Below are positions 26,284 through 35,568 of a stretch of 41,439 nucleotides of DNA, piece by piece; positions within the stretch are counted from its first letter, which is position 1; every line of letters starts with the position of its first letter. The notes under the pieces are model-generated. The model saw only the letters and a list, made by a program, of their open reading frames with translations, was not told where the DNA came from and did no database searches. The DNA lies in the NCBI GenBank assembly GCA_011523635.1, contig WTGI01000011.1, positions 1 through 41,439 of the forward strand, in the 5' to 3' direction. A program made the translations under genes and the position numbers. The stretch comes from Acidimicrobiia bacterium (GTDB lineage: Bacteria; Actinomycetota; Acidimicrobiia; Spongiisociales; Spongiisociaceae).

Positions 26284-26566
26284 CCAGATCCTCCTTGCAC
26301 GGAGCGCTGCCTGGGGCGCACGTCACGCCGCTGCCGTCGCATATCACGCCGCCGCTCACCCGACAGACCACCTCGGTAGCCTCCCGCAAGCGTAGGCGCG
26401 GCCCGCTAGTAGCGGACCAGGCTTCTTATGCCCGCTCCACGGTCGAACTGGTCGAGCGCGTCGTTGATGCCGTCCTGGTCGATCTCGGCGGTGATCAGTT
26501 CGTCTACCAGGAGCTTGCCGGCCTGGTACAACTCGACATAGCGGGGGATGTCGAAGGCGGGCCGCA
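25492..26566. repeat. 1,075-bp tandem duplication, unit 1
   Basis: Bases 25492-26568 match 26567-27643 with an offset of 1,075 and no mismatch seen by eye. The unit contains the 5' two-thirds of one alcohol dehydrogenase gene, its 122-bp upstream spacer and the 3' end (about 160 bp) of the neighbouring alcohol dehydrogenase gene. Confidence 0.85.
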
Positions 26567-27358
26567 GCCGATCGCCTCCACCGCCAGGTCCACCCCGAGT
26601 CCGCCGGTCATGGCGATGAGGGTCTCGGCCGTCTCCACCTCGGAGGCATTCACCGTGTGGGTGGCGCCGAAGCGTCGGGCGGCTTCGAGCTTGTGCTCGG
26701 CGATGTCGACGCCGATTATCTTCCCGGCGCCCCGCAGCCGCGCTCCCTGGATGGCGTTGAGTCCGATGCCTCCGCAGCCGATGACGGCGACGCTGTCTCC
26801 GAGCTGCACGTTGCCCGTGTTGACGACAGCTCCGACCCCGGTGGAGACGGCGCAGCCGATCACGGCGAGGGGTCCGAGGGGAACACCGTCCGGGACCGGG
26901 ATCGCCGCTGAGGCCGGCACCGTCACGTCCCGGGAGTAGGTGGACAACATCATGCTGTGGCTGATCGTCTCGCCGTTGCTGTCCGTGAACCGGCTGGTCC
27001 AGTCTTGCAAGCGCCCCTCCCAGGAGGGTCCGATCGCGGTCATGCAGAGCGCCGGGCGTCCCGTGGCGCAGTACCTGCACTTGCCGCACGGCGCAACCCA
27101 GGAAAGGACCACCCGGTCGCCGACCCGGACGGTGGAGGGGCCGGGTCCGACGGCGGCCACGATGCCGGCTCCCTCGTGGCCGCAGATGAGCGGCAGGTTG
27201 ACGGGAATGTGGCCCTGCACCAGATGCAGATCGCTGTGGCACACGCCACTCGACACCATCCGGACGAGAACCTCGTTGGCCTTGGGTTCCTCCAGTTCGA
27301 CCTCTTCGACGACCAGCGGAGTGTTGAACTCGCGCAGCACCGCTGCTCTTGTCCTCAT
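26406..27358 (-). pseudogene. Chimeric, frameshifted alcohol dehydrogenase
   Basis: From ATG 27358 the frame is identical to copy 1 for about 264 residues, ending GVDLAVEAIG at 26567. There it joins the 3' end of the copy-2 gene (LRPAFDIPRYVELY to LVRY), but one base out of register, so translation runs into CGPPSTSP and stops at 26504. About 100 residues of the C-terminal catalytic/coenzyme domain are lost, and the product should not fold. The two joined points are not homologous positions and share only a few bases, so this is the by-product of a tandem duplication, not allelic gene conversion. It retains the same upstream spacer as copy 1 and could still be transcribed. Confidence 0.85.
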
Positions 27359-27643
27359 CCAGATCCTCCTTGCACGGAGCGCTGCCTGGGGCGCACGTCA
27401 CGCCGCTGCCGTCGCATATCACGCCGCCGCTCACCCGACAGACCACCTCGGTAGCCTCCCGCAAGCGTAGGCGCGGCCCGCTAGTAGCGGACCAGGCTTC
27501 TTATGCCCGCTCCACGGTCGAACTGGTCGAGCGCGTCGTTGATGCCGTCCTGGTCGATCTCGGCGGTGATCAGTTCGTCTACCAGGAGCTTGCCGGCCTG
27601 GTACAACTCGACATAGCGGGGGATGTCGAAGGCGGGCCGCAGC
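26567..27643. repeat. 1,075-bp tandem duplication, unit 2
   Basis: Second unit of the direct repeat. Identity with unit 1 continues 2 bp past the period (to 27643), then the sequence carries on into the intact copy-2 alcohol dehydrogenase. The complete identity implies a very recent event or an assembly artefact. Confidence 0.85.
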
Positions 27644-28584
27644 GAGCCGTAGTAGCACCCGAGGAGCTTGCGCTCGTCGAGCAGCAGGGTCATGTCGACG
27701 GAGACCTCGGTCCCGTATGGCGCTATCCCGACCTGCACGGCCATGCCCCCCCGGCGAAGCGAACGGACCGCGGTGGCCACGGTCTCGGGATGGCCGATCG
27801 CCTCCACCGCCAGGTCCACCCCGAGTCCGCCGGTCATGGCGATGAGCGTTTCCGAGGTCTCCACCTCCGAAGCGTTCACCGTATGGGTGGCGCCGAAGCG
27901 TCGGGCCGCCTCGAGCTTTTCCTCGCTGATGTCGACTCCGATGATCTTCCCGGCGCCCCGCAGCCGCGCTCCCTGGATGGCATTGAGTCCGACACCCCCG
28001 CAGCCGATGACGGCGACGCTGTCGCCGAGTTGCACGTTGCCGGTGTTGACGACAGCTCCGATCCCGGTGGAGACGGCGCAGCCGATCACGGCGAGGGGCT
28101 CGAGCGGAACATCGTCCGGAACCCGGATCGCGGCCGAAGCCGGCACGGTCGCCTCTCGGGAGAAAGTAGACAGCATCAGGTGATGGCTGATGGTTGTCCC
28201 GTCGGGGGCTGTGAAGCGGCTCGTTCCGTCGTGGAGATGGCCCTCGTAGGAGGGTCCGATGGCGGTCATGCACAGGGCCGGGTTTCCTGTGGCGCAATAG
28301 TTGCAGTTGCCGCACGGCGACACCCAGGAGAGGACCACCCGGTCTCCGACCTGTACGGTGGACGGTCCGGGCCCGACCGCGGTCACGATCCCGGCGCCCT
28401 CGTGGCCGCAAATGATCGGCAGGTTCACGGGGATATGGCCCTGCACGATGTGCAGATCGCTGTGGCATACCCCGCTCGACACCATCTTCACCGACACCTC
28501 GTTGGCCTTGGGTGCCTGCAACTCCACTTCTTGGACAACCAACGGGGTGTTGAACTCGTGAAGTACCGCCGCCTTCGTTCTCAT
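27481..28584 (-). CDS. Zinc-dependent alcohol dehydrogenase (MDR family), copy 2
   Basis: 367-residue paralogue of copy 1, same length and collinear. Catalytic zinc sites GVCHSDLH, GHEGAG and GCAVSTGIG are present, as are the structural zinc Cys in SPCGNCNYCATGNPALC. The NAD-binding motif is GCGGVGLNAI with Asp in IIGVDISEEK. Differences from copy 1 are spread over the whole length, mostly conservative, so the two diverged well before the 1,075-bp duplication. A short divergent region (28585-28669) separates it from the LLM oxidoreductase gene. It is the promoter-proximal gene of the 28584-to-20185 cluster. Confidence 0.92.
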   Translation of the reverse strand: MRTKAAVLHEFNTPLVVQEVELQAPKANEVSVKMVSSGVCHSDLHIVQGHIPVNLPIICGHEGAGIVTAVGPGPSTVQVGDRVVLSWVSPCGNCNYCATGNPALCMTAIGPSYEGHLHDGTSRFTAPDGTTISHHLMLSTFSREATVPASAAIRVPDDVPLEPLAVIGCAVSTGIGAVVNTGNVQLGDSVAVIGCGGVGLNAIQGARLRGAGKIIGVDISEEKLEAARRFGATHTVNASEVETSETLIAMTGGLGVDLAVEAIGHPETVATAVRSLRRGGMAVQVGIAPYGTEVSVDMTLLLDERKLLGCYYGSLRPAFDIPRYVELYQAGKLLVDELITAEIDQDGINDALDQFDRGAGIRSLVRY

Positions 28585-28669
28585 TCCCGATCCTCCATCT
28601 CCTGTGGTACCCGTACCGGAAGGTAGCCTCCCCTAAGGCTACGGGATGCGGACCTGGAGGAGCATGCAA

Positions 28670-29566
28670 ATGAAGTACGGGATAGGCGCCGTCAACTCGC
28701 TTCTCATTGACGATCCCGGCGCCATGCGGGATGTCGCCCAGGCCGCCGAAGACCTCGGCTACGACTTCCTGACCCTGATCGACCATGTCCTGCTCGCCTA
28801 TCCGGCCGCGGACGGGACGCCCCGGGCGCACTACCCGGCCCGGACCCCCTACCACGACATCCTGGTTGCTCTCGGGTACCTGGGAGGCGTGACCAGCCGT
28901 ATCGCGCTGCGCTCCGCAGTGGTGATCATGCCTCAGCGGGGTCCCGCGGTCGTCGCCAAGCAGGCAGCCGCCGCGGACAGCCTTTCCGGAGGGCGTCTCG
29001 AGCTGGGCCTCGGGATCGGATGGCACCTGGAGGAATACGACGCCCTGGAGGTTCCCTTCACGGAGCGGGGCCGGCGGATGGACGAGGGAATCGAGTTGAT
29101 GAAGCTGCTCTGGACCCAGGACCGGGTCGACTTCGACGGGCACTTCTACCGGGTTGACGGCATGGGGATGGAGCCGAAGCCGGTGACCCGGCCCCACCCG
29201 CCGCTGTGGTTCGGCGGCACGACCCCACCGGTCTTTCGGCGGGTCGTGGATCACGGGGTGGGCTGGTTGTCGAGGCCTGTCCAGACGGTGGAGGAGATCG
29301 GCGCATGCTGGAAGGAGATCGGGCGTCTCGCCGCCGAGGCAGGTCGGGACGCGGACGCACTCCGTCTCCACGTCTCGGTGGGTCTGGGTCCGGAGGAGAC
29401 CACCGAAAAGATCATCGGAAACACTCGCAGGATGATCTCCGTGGGGGCGACGGATGTCTCGTTCTTCACCAGCTACATGCCCGGCATCGAGTCCGCCGGT
29501 GATCACATCGCTCAGCTGGAGCGGGCCATGTCCGACGTGGTGCCGGCGGTGGATGCCGGCCCGTAG
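28670..29566 (+). CDS. LLM class oxidoreductase, probably F420-dependent
   Basis: 298-residue luciferase-like TIM-barrel oxidoreductase. It starts MKYGIGAVNSLL; further segments are LTLIDHVL, TSRIALRSAVVIMPQRGP, the GRLELGLGIGWHLEEY flavin/F420 contact region and KPVTRPHPPLWFGGTTP, all typical of the actinobacterial F420-dependent group. ATG 28670 has GGAGG 9 nt upstream; ATG 28664, with a 3-nt spacing, is possible. It is divergent from the alcohol dehydrogenase and overlaps the convergent HyuB gene by 55 nt. A role in reducing or oxidising a pathway intermediate is likely but unspecified. Confidence 0.87.
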   Translation: MKYGIGAVNSLLIDDPGAMRDVAQAAEDLGYDFLTLIDHVLLAYPAADGTPRAHYPARTPYHDILVALGYLGGVTSRIALRSAVVIMPQRGPAVVAKQAAAADSLSGGRLELGLGIGWHLEEYDALEVPFTERGRRMDEGIELMKLLWTQDRVDFDGHFYRVDGMGMEPKPVTRPHPPLWFGGTTPPVFRRVVDHGVGWLSRPVQTVEEIGACWKEIGRLAAEAGRDADALRLHVSVGLGPEETTEKIIGNTRRMISVGATDVSFFTSYMPGIESAGDHIAQLERAMSDVVPAVDAGP

Positions 29567-31143
29567 CCGCCTCCTCCACTGGTCTCCACCCTGATGATCG
29601 ATCCGGGCTCCAGGGAAGAAGACGTCTTCGAGGCTGTCGACACGACCTGCCCATCGGGCCCGAGGATCGTCACCCTGGTGGGGCGGGCGTCATCGCCCCC
29701 GCCCACCCCCTCCGGCCGGTGCTCCTCGACGGCCTGCTCGCAGTAGAGGGTGGCGATCTGGGGGACGTCGAGGATCTGGTACTCGCGACAGATTCCCAGG
29801 CCGCCGGACAGCAGGCCCTCTCCGGACGAGTCCTCGACGAGTTCGCTCTTGAGTATTCGGACCGAGTACTCGGTCTCGGCCACCTCGACCGGTAGCAGGG
29901 CCACGTTGGACATGTAGGTGTCCACCCCGTCGATTCCCCTTCCGTGGTCGTGCGCGCCCGTCCCGCCGCCCACCACCTCCATGAGCACCGCGGTCTCGCC
30001 GGTCTGGGGAGATTTGCTGCCGATCTGCAAGCCGAAGAAGGTGACGCTGCTGCTGGCCACCGCCCGGGCCGGCCACAGATCGGAGGCCGTCCGGATGAGG
30101 GTGTCCGCGACCACCTGGCAGGTGTTGTGCCGCACGGAGACTGCCGCTGGGAACCGCGGATTCAGGATGGTTCCCGACGGGCAGGTGATGGTGACAGGCG
30201 CCAGCAAGCCGTCGTTGGAGGGGATGTCCAACCCCACCATGGTGCGGACCAGGTAGGCCACGCATGCCCGGGTGCTGGCCCAGGGCACGTTGAGCGCGCC
30301 GTCCACCTGCGGGGATGACCCGGTGAAATCCACGTGCAGCGCCCGGCCGGTCTTGGCGAGCCGTACGCGGATCGGTACGGGGGCGCTGCCGAGCCCGTCA
30401 TCGTCGAGGTGGCCGGTGCGTACGGCTTCCCCGTCGTCGAGGTCGGCCAGGGCGGCGGCGGTCTGGCGGGCGGTCCGGTCGAGGATCTCGGTGAACGCGG
30501 CGCCGACCTGGTCGGGTCCGTACCGTTCCATCGTGCGCAACAGCGCCCTCTCTCCTGTGAGACAGGAGGCGTGCTGGGCCCGCAGGTCGGCGACCAACCC
30601 CCGGGGTTCCCGCACGTTGGCGGCGATCATCCGGACCAGGTCCCGGTTCTCCTCGCCCTCCTGGTAGAGCTTGATCGGCGGGAAGATCAGACCCTCGGCG
30701 AACAATTCCCGGTGGTGGGGCGCCAGGGTGCCGGGAGTAGGTCCGCCCAGGTCGACGTGGTGGGCCGTAGATCCGGCCCACCCGACCACCCGGCCGTCCG
30801 AGAAGACCGGCATGACCAGGTTCAGGTCCGGCGTGTGCATGCATCCCATGTAGGGGTGGTTCAGCAGGAAGGCGTCGCCCGGCTGCACGTCGCCGGGGTC
30901 CGGATACTCCGCTCGGCAGGTCTGGACGGCCAGCGACATCGCTCCCAGCTGGGCGGGAATCCGCTCGTCCTGAGCCACCGATTCGCCTCCGGGCGCGAAG
31001 ATCGCGCAGCTGAAGTCCTCCATCTCCCTGATGATGGGGCTGTGGCTGGAACGCTTGAGGATCATCGCCATCTCGCGGGCGGCGTGGCGGAGCCGGCTGT
31101 GTATCAACTCGTAGGTGACCGGATCGAGGCCACTCCTAGGCAT
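29512..31143 (-). CDS. hyuB: Hydantoinase B/oxoprolinase family subunit
   Basis: 543-residue HyuB-type subunit. With HyuA it forms the ATP-dependent hydantoinase/5-oxoprolinase/acetone-carboxylase-like complex that opens five-membered cyclic amides. Diagnostic stretches are DPVTYELIHSRLRHAAREM, EMEDFSCAIFAPGGE, GDAFLLNHPYMG, AGSTAHHVDLGG and, near the C-terminus, ETSGGGGYG. It overlaps the HyuA stop by 8 nt. Its last 18 codons lie inside the convergent LLM oxidoreductase gene, an unusually long overlap. Which ring it opens is not readable; the TenA-like and AtzA-like genes upstream point to N-heterocycle breakdown (inference). Confidence 0.92.
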   Translation of the reverse strand: MPRSGLDPVTYELIHSRLRHAAREMAMILKRSSHSPIIREMEDFSCAIFAPGGESVAQDERIPAQLGAMSLAVQTCRAEYPDPGDVQPGDAFLLNHPYMGCMHTPDLNLVMPVFSDGRVVGWAGSTAHHVDLGGPTPGTLAPHHRELFAEGLIFPPIKLYQEGEENRDLVRMIAANVREPRGLVADLRAQHASCLTGERALLRTMERYGPDQVGAAFTEILDRTARQTAAALADLDDGEAVRTGHLDDDGLGSAPVPIRVRLAKTGRALHVDFTGSSPQVDGALNVPWASTRACVAYLVRTMVGLDIPSNDGLLAPVTITCPSGTILNPRFPAAVSVRHNTCQVVADTLIRTASDLWPARAVASSSVTFFGLQIGSKSPQTGETAVLMEVVGGGTGAHDHGRGIDGVDTYMSNVALLPVEVAETEYSVRILKSELVEDSSGEGLLSGGLGICREYQILDVPQIATLYCEQAVEEHRPEGVGGGDDARPTRVTILGPDGQVVSTASKTSSSLEPGSIIRVETSGGGGYGPASTAGTTSDMARSS

Positions 31144-33169
31144 CGGCCACCTCCCGGATGATCAGGTTCCGGTACCGGTCCGCGCAGGCGGACTGCCCGT
31201 CGAGCACGACGGTCGTGGCGTCCGGTTGCTCGACTACGCACGGCCCCACTAGCAGGGCGCCCGGACCCAGGTCATCGCGCCGGTAGACGGGAACCTCGAT
31301 GGGACGACGCATCTCGCGCAGCTTCATGACGCGCTTCGAGACCGGGGTGGGACTGCGGAAGGATTCGCCGTCGGGCGGAGCGGCGCCGACGGCGAGCGAG
31401 CCGAAGGCGGACATGCGCAGGGTCACGGCGACCACGGGCTCATCCGATGTATGACCGTAGAGGGAGTCATGGATGTCGCGGAACTCGCTGCACACCCCTT
31501 CGGGGCTGAGCCTGGAGGTCGCGACCGGGACGTTCAACTCGAAACCCTGCCCCCGGTAGCGGCAGTCGATAGAAGGCTCCAGCCGGACTTGACGGTCGTC
31601 GATGCCGTCCGCCCGGAGCCGGGCGCGAAGCGATTCCCCGGTCGTGTCGAACCAGCCGGCGATGTCGCCGATGGAGGACTTGTCGACGGTGGTCAGCACC
31701 GTGGCCGACTCGTCGATCCTGAGGTCCGTCGCCAGCAGGCCCGCCGCGGAGAATAGGCCGGGGTGCCGCGGGATGACCGCCTCCGGCATGGATAGGTCCC
31801 TGATCAGCTGGCCGGCATGGAGCGGCCCCGCCCCGCCGAATGCCACCAGGGCGTACCGCCTGGGATCCTCCCCGCGATCTATCGAAACCCTCCGGATGGC
31901 GGCCTCGAGATGGGCATTGGCGATGGCCAGCACGCCTTCGGCGGTGGCCTGGGGGTCCAGGTCCAGACCGGCGCCCACTCCGGCGATCGCATCGAGGGCC
32001 GCATCCCGGTCCAGGGTGAGGCTGCCGCCCAGAGCGGTCAACTCGCCGAGGGTGCCGGCCACCAGGTGGGCGTCGGTGAGGGTTGCGTTCCGACCCCCGC
32101 GCCCGTACGCGGCGGGTCCGGGATCCGCTCCCGCGCTCGCCGGACCGACCTTGAGGGCGCCCGACCGGTCGACCTCGACGATGCTCCCGCCTCCCGCGCC
32201 CGCCGAGTGGATGTCGAGGGACGGGGATAGTATCGGGTGCGACTCGATGTGCCGCATCGGGGACACGGAAGCCAGCCCGTTCCGGATCAGGCAGACATCC
32301 GCCGACGTGCCACCGATATCGAGGGACAGGAGGTGGCTCCGCCCGGTGGCCGCTCCCAGGGCCATCGCTCCCGCGACGCCGGCCGCGGGCCCGGAGACCA
32401 GCAGCTTGTGAGCCTCGGCCTCAGCCCTGGCCGCCGGAACGCCTCCGCCGTTGGACTGCATCACGAGGAAGGTTCCGGGTATTCCGAGGTCCCGTATCCC
32501 ATCCTCGGCTCTCTGCAGGTAGTCCCGGACCACCGGACGGAGCCCGGCGTTGACAGCCGTCGTGACGGTCCGGGGATACTCCCGGAACTCGTTAGCCACC
32601 TCGGAGGATCGGGATACCGCCAGGCCCGGGCATGCGGCCTCGAGGGCGTCGGCGAGCGTACGTTCGTGGCTGTCGTCCAGGTAGCTGAACAGGAAGGAGA
32701 TGGCGACCGCCTCCGGGTCCCGCGTCTCGACCTCCTTGACGGCTCGGGCGGTCTCCGATGCCGTCAGCGCCCGGACGGTGCCGGTGGCGGTGACACGTTC
32801 GTCCACCTCGATCCGGTCACCGCGCGGAATGAACTCCCTCGGGCGGCTCTGGCGCAGGTCGTACGCGTCGGGACGGGAGCCCGAGCGATACGTCAGTATG
32901 TCCCGGAAGCCCTTGGTCGTGAGGAGGACGACCCGGGCCAGCCTGTCGTTGATGACCGCGTTGGTGGCGATGGTGGTGCCATGGAACACCAGGGACACCT
33001 CCTCGAACGCCATCCCGCGACGGCCGAGGGCCGATAGGGCGTCGAGCAGGCCCAGCGCCGGATCGGCGGGGACGGTGGGCACCTTGGCGGTGAGCCGCTG
33101 CCCGATCCCGTCGTCTGCGACCACGTCGGTGAATGTGCCACCGATGTCGATGGCTACGGTCCATGTCAT
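31136..33169 (-). CDS. hyuA: Hydantoinase A/oxoprolinase family subunit
   Basis: 677-residue HyuA-type ATPase subunit of the actin-like ATPase fold. It starts VAIDIGGTFTDVV (phosphate-binding loop 1); then VFHGTTIATNAVI, the SLDIGGTSADVCLI second phosphate loop, SAGAGGGSI, GADPGPAAYGRGG and AFGGAGPLHA follow, all in family order and at normal length. It activates the cyclic amide by phosphorylation for opening by HyuB. It lies 10 nt after TenA, and its stop overlaps HyuB. No good ribosome site precedes ATG 33169, suggesting coupling to TenA translation. Confidence 0.93.
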   Translation of the reverse strand: MTWTVAIDIGGTFTDVVADDGIGQRLTAKVPTVPADPALGLLDALSALGRRGMAFEEVSLVFHGTTIATNAVINDRLARVVLLTTKGFRDILTYRSGSRPDAYDLRQSRPREFIPRGDRIEVDERVTATGTVRALTASETARAVKEVETRDPEAVAISFLFSYLDDSHERTLADALEAACPGLAVSRSSEVANEFREYPRTVTTAVNAGLRPVVRDYLQRAEDGIRDLGIPGTFLVMQSNGGGVPAARAEAEAHKLLVSGPAAGVAGAMALGAATGRSHLLSLDIGGTSADVCLIRNGLASVSPMRHIESHPILSPSLDIHSAGAGGGSIVEVDRSGALKVGPASAGADPGPAAYGRGGRNATLTDAHLVAGTLGELTALGGSLTLDRDAALDAIAGVGAGLDLDPQATAEGVLAIANAHLEAAIRRVSIDRGEDPRRYALVAFGGAGPLHAGQLIRDLSMPEAVIPRHPGLFSAAGLLATDLRIDESATVLTTVDKSSIGDIAGWFDTTGESLRARLRADGIDDRQVRLEPSIDCRYRGQGFELNVPVATSRLSPEGVCSEFRDIHDSLYGHTSDEPVVAVTLRMSAFGSLAVGAAPPDGESFRSPTPVSKRVMKLREMRRPIEVPVYRRDDLGPGALLVGPCVVEQPDATTVVLDGQSACADRYRNLIIREVADA

Positions 33170-33179
33170 CCGCGGGAAC

Positions 33180-33848
33180 TCAGACCGGCCAGGCCCTCTC
33201 GTTGTAGGCCATGTCCCAGAACATTCCCTCCAGGCGGCTGCTGGTGCGGAAGATGTCCTCGATCCTCGCCAGGTCCGAACTGCTCATGCCCTCGCAGAGT
33301 CGTTCGAGCTTGTCCTTGACCTCTTCGAGCGTGTCCCAGTACTCCTGCCCCCCGAAGAACTCGATCCAGGTGCGATAGACCTGGTGGTCCGGAGCGTCGG
33401 GAAGCCGTTCCTTGCCGATCTCCCCGTAGCTCCAGGCGCAGGGTGTCAGCGAGGCCATGATGTCGGCAGCTCGACCCTCGTAGGCCACGGTCAGCAGGTG
33501 GCGGGTGTAGGCCAGCGTGCCGGGGGCCATCACCACCTCCTCGGTCGCCCCCGGAACCATCTGGCGGACCTCGTCGAGCAGCTGGCGGTTCTTGGGTAGC
33601 TCGAAGTCGACGATGTTGCTCACGATGGCGGCGAAATCCCGCATGGTGTCCTCATCATCGGCCTTCGCCACACCGAGAGCCATCGCCCTGGCCAACTCCC
33701 TCAGGAAGACTATGTTCTGACCGATGTAGAAGGCGAACTTCCGCTCCGGAAGGGTGCCGGAGGCCAGTTCATCCACGAACGGATGGTTGTGCAGCTCGTG
33801 CCAGATATCCAGGCAGCTGTCCCTGAGGTTTTCGCAAACACTGCTCAT
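33180..33848 (-). CDS. tenA: TenA/thiaminase-II family protein with substituted pyrimidine pocket
   Basis: 222 residues, all-helical TenA/THI-4 fold. Known TenA hydrolyses aminopyrimidine (or thiamine) to hydroxymethylpyrimidine in thiamine salvage. The nucleophile Cys137 (LTPCAWSYGEIG), Glu207 (LEGMFWDMAY) and Tyr114 are conserved against B. subtilis TenA Cys135, Glu205 and Tyr112. The substrate-recognition Asp44 and Tyr47 are replaced by Asn45 and Phe48 (YIGQNIVFL). A different amine or pyrimidine substrate is therefore likely. ATG 33848 overlaps the amidohydrolase stop (ATGA) and has GGAGG 9 nt upstream. The operon is amidohydrolase, TenA, HyuA, HyuB; no thiamine genes are nearby. Confidence 0.85.
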   Translation of the reverse strand: MSSVCENLRDSCLDIWHELHNHPFVDELASGTLPERKFAFYIGQNIVFLRELARAMALGVAKADDEDTMRDFAAIVSNIVDFELPKNRQLLDEVRQMVPGATEEVVMAPGTLAYTRHLLTVAYEGRAADIMASLTPCAWSYGEIGKERLPDAPDHQVYRTWIEFFGGQEYWDTLEEVKDKLERLCEGMSSSDLARIEDIFRTSSRLEGMFWDMAYNERAWPV

Positions 33849-35443
33849 CGACCGGTACCTCCTCCGACACGCCGGCCGCCGCCGAAGCCGGCAGGACCGG
33901 TCGTCGTGTTGTACTCGTATCCGAGGGCCATAGGCTCCTCCGCCCACGGGCGGTAGAAGTCGAACAGGTACGGCTCGACCTCGAACGCCAGCTCGGCCCA
34001 TCGGGCCCAAGGCTCCTCCAGATCGAACAGCCCCCTCGCTATCGCCTCGTTGTACTCGTCCCGGATCTGCTGCTCGTTCAGCGCGGTGATCTCCCCGTTG
34101 TCGAGGACCACCTTGCCGGCGACGAGTACCGTCTCGATGTCCGTGCCGTCGGCCCGGTCCAGGATCACGTCGAGCACCGGGCTCACGTAGAACCGCGCCG
34201 GTCGTTCGAACACCCGCTTGCGGTCGAGGATGAGCAGGTCGGCGTCCTTACCCACCGCCAGGCTGCCGATGCGGTCCTCGGCGCGGGCCGCCCGCGCCCC
34301 GTACGTGGCGGCGGATCGCAGGAGCGCCTCGGAGTTGAGCCGGCCGTACTCCGGCTCCGGCCCAAGAGGTAGGCGCTGGAGGTAGGCACCTAGGCGAACC
34401 TCCTGGAACATGTCGTCACGCTCGGAGAAGGAGATGGCATCGGTACCGAACGCCAGCCCTCCACCGGCGTCGAGGATGTCGCGCACGCGGCACACCCCGG
34501 TGCTCAGCCGGAGGTTCGAGCCGGGGTTGCTCGCCGCCACGGCACCGGTGTCGGCCAGGATCTCGATGTCACGGTCGGTGGCCCACACGAAGTGCGAGAG
34601 CGACACGTCCGGCCCGAGGAGGCCGATGTCAGCCAGCCGTTGCATGGCCGTGACTCCGAAGCGCCGGATGTTGTACTGCATCTCGGACCGGGTCTCGAGG
34701 CAGTGCGTCATGATCCCGGTGTCGTACTCGGTGGCGATGGCCCGGCACCTGCGGTAGAGGTCGTCGGTCACCGCGGGGGTCCAGTCCGGCGCCAGCAGGA
34801 CGCGGAGCCGGTCGTCCCGGCGGTCCCAGGTCGCGGCCGCATCCTCGTAGGCGGCTATGACGTCGTCGCTGGGCAGGGCGTAACCCATGGGGGAGTTGCG
34901 GACCTCCTCGGCCAGCTCTTCGGGCAGTCGGGCCAGGAAGTCGTCGTTCGCCTCGTGGACGTAGAGGTTCTCATCGCGCAGTGTGATCCCGAGAGCGGTG
35001 CGCATTCCCAGGTCCTCGTACGCCTGCAGGGCGTTGTCCATGCCGAAGTTCTTCGGACCGGGTCGGCCGTAGAAGGCATCCACCGTGGTCGTGATTCCTC
35101 CCCGGACCGCGGTCATGAGCGTGACGAGGATCGCCTTGTACATGATTTCCTCGTCCATCGGCTTGAAGACCGGATGGACGTAGATGTTGGCCCTCTCGAA
35201 GAGCATCTCCCAGAGTCCCGGGCCCAGCGCCGACTCGGAGTGGTAGTGGGAGGCCACGAAGCCGGGCATGACGAAGTGGTCCTGCGAACCGAGGACGCGG
35301 TCGAAGGGCCCCTTGGTCTCGAGTTCGGCCCTCGGTCCGGACTCCACGATCTTCTTGCCCTCGACGATCAAAGCGCCATCGGTGATGAACGCTTCGTCGG
35401 CAAGCGTGACCACCGGGTTGCCCACGATGAGATATCGCGACAT
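33845..35443 (-). CDS. Amidohydrolase, cytosine deaminase/AtzA-TrzA-like
   Basis: 532-residue amidohydrolase whose relatives deaminate or dechlorinate N-heterocycles (cytosine, guanine, triazines). A beta-sandwich from both ends (MSRYLIVGNPVVTLAD; LLILDRKRVFERP) surrounds a TIM barrel with metal motif SHYHSE, TCHLE-type His in GIMTHCLET, His in LSHFVWATD and Asp in FGTDAISF. AAAGGA lies about 9 nt before ATG 35443; the 29-residue upstream extension is not family-like. The C-terminus FDFYRPWAEEPMALGYEYN is shared with the partial gene at the right edge, and the N-terminus with the remnant at 2330. It leads the TenA-HyuA-HyuB operon. Confidence 0.9.
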   Translation of the reverse strand: MSRYLIVGNPVVTLADEAFITDGALIVEGKKIVESGPRAELETKGPFDRVLGSQDHFVMPGFVASHYHSESALGPGLWEMLFERANIYVHPVFKPMDEEIMYKAILVTLMTAVRGGITTTVDAFYGRPGPKNFGMDNALQAYEDLGMRTALGITLRDENLYVHEANDDFLARLPEELAEEVRNSPMGYALPSDDVIAAYEDAAATWDRRDDRLRVLLAPDWTPAVTDDLYRRCRAIATEYDTGIMTHCLETRSEMQYNIRRFGVTAMQRLADIGLLGPDVSLSHFVWATDRDIEILADTGAVAASNPGSNLRLSTGVCRVRDILDAGGGLAFGTDAISFSERDDMFQEVRLGAYLQRLPLGPEPEYGRLNSEALLRSAATYGARAARAEDRIGSLAVGKDADLLILDRKRVFERPARFYVSPVLDVILDRADGTDIETVLVAGKVVLDNGEITALNEQQIRDEYNEAIARGLFDLEEPWARWAELAFEVEPYLFDFYRPWAEEPMALGYEYNTTTGPAGFGGGRRVGGGTGR

Positions 35444-35568
35444 CGGTCCCGTCCTTTCGGCTCGTGCTCTCCGGACCGGCGCCGGGGAAGCGCGGAAGTC
35501 TCTCTCGGACCTGCCGATATGGTCCGTCATGGCGAGCTTACTTCGGGCTCGGGAACGGCGTCTCGGGA

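Noticed and set aside
27431-29506. 691-codon minus-strand frame over the alcohol dehydrogenase and LLM genes
   Set aside because: It is out of frame with the real dehydrogenase, antisense to the LLM gene, and low in domain character.
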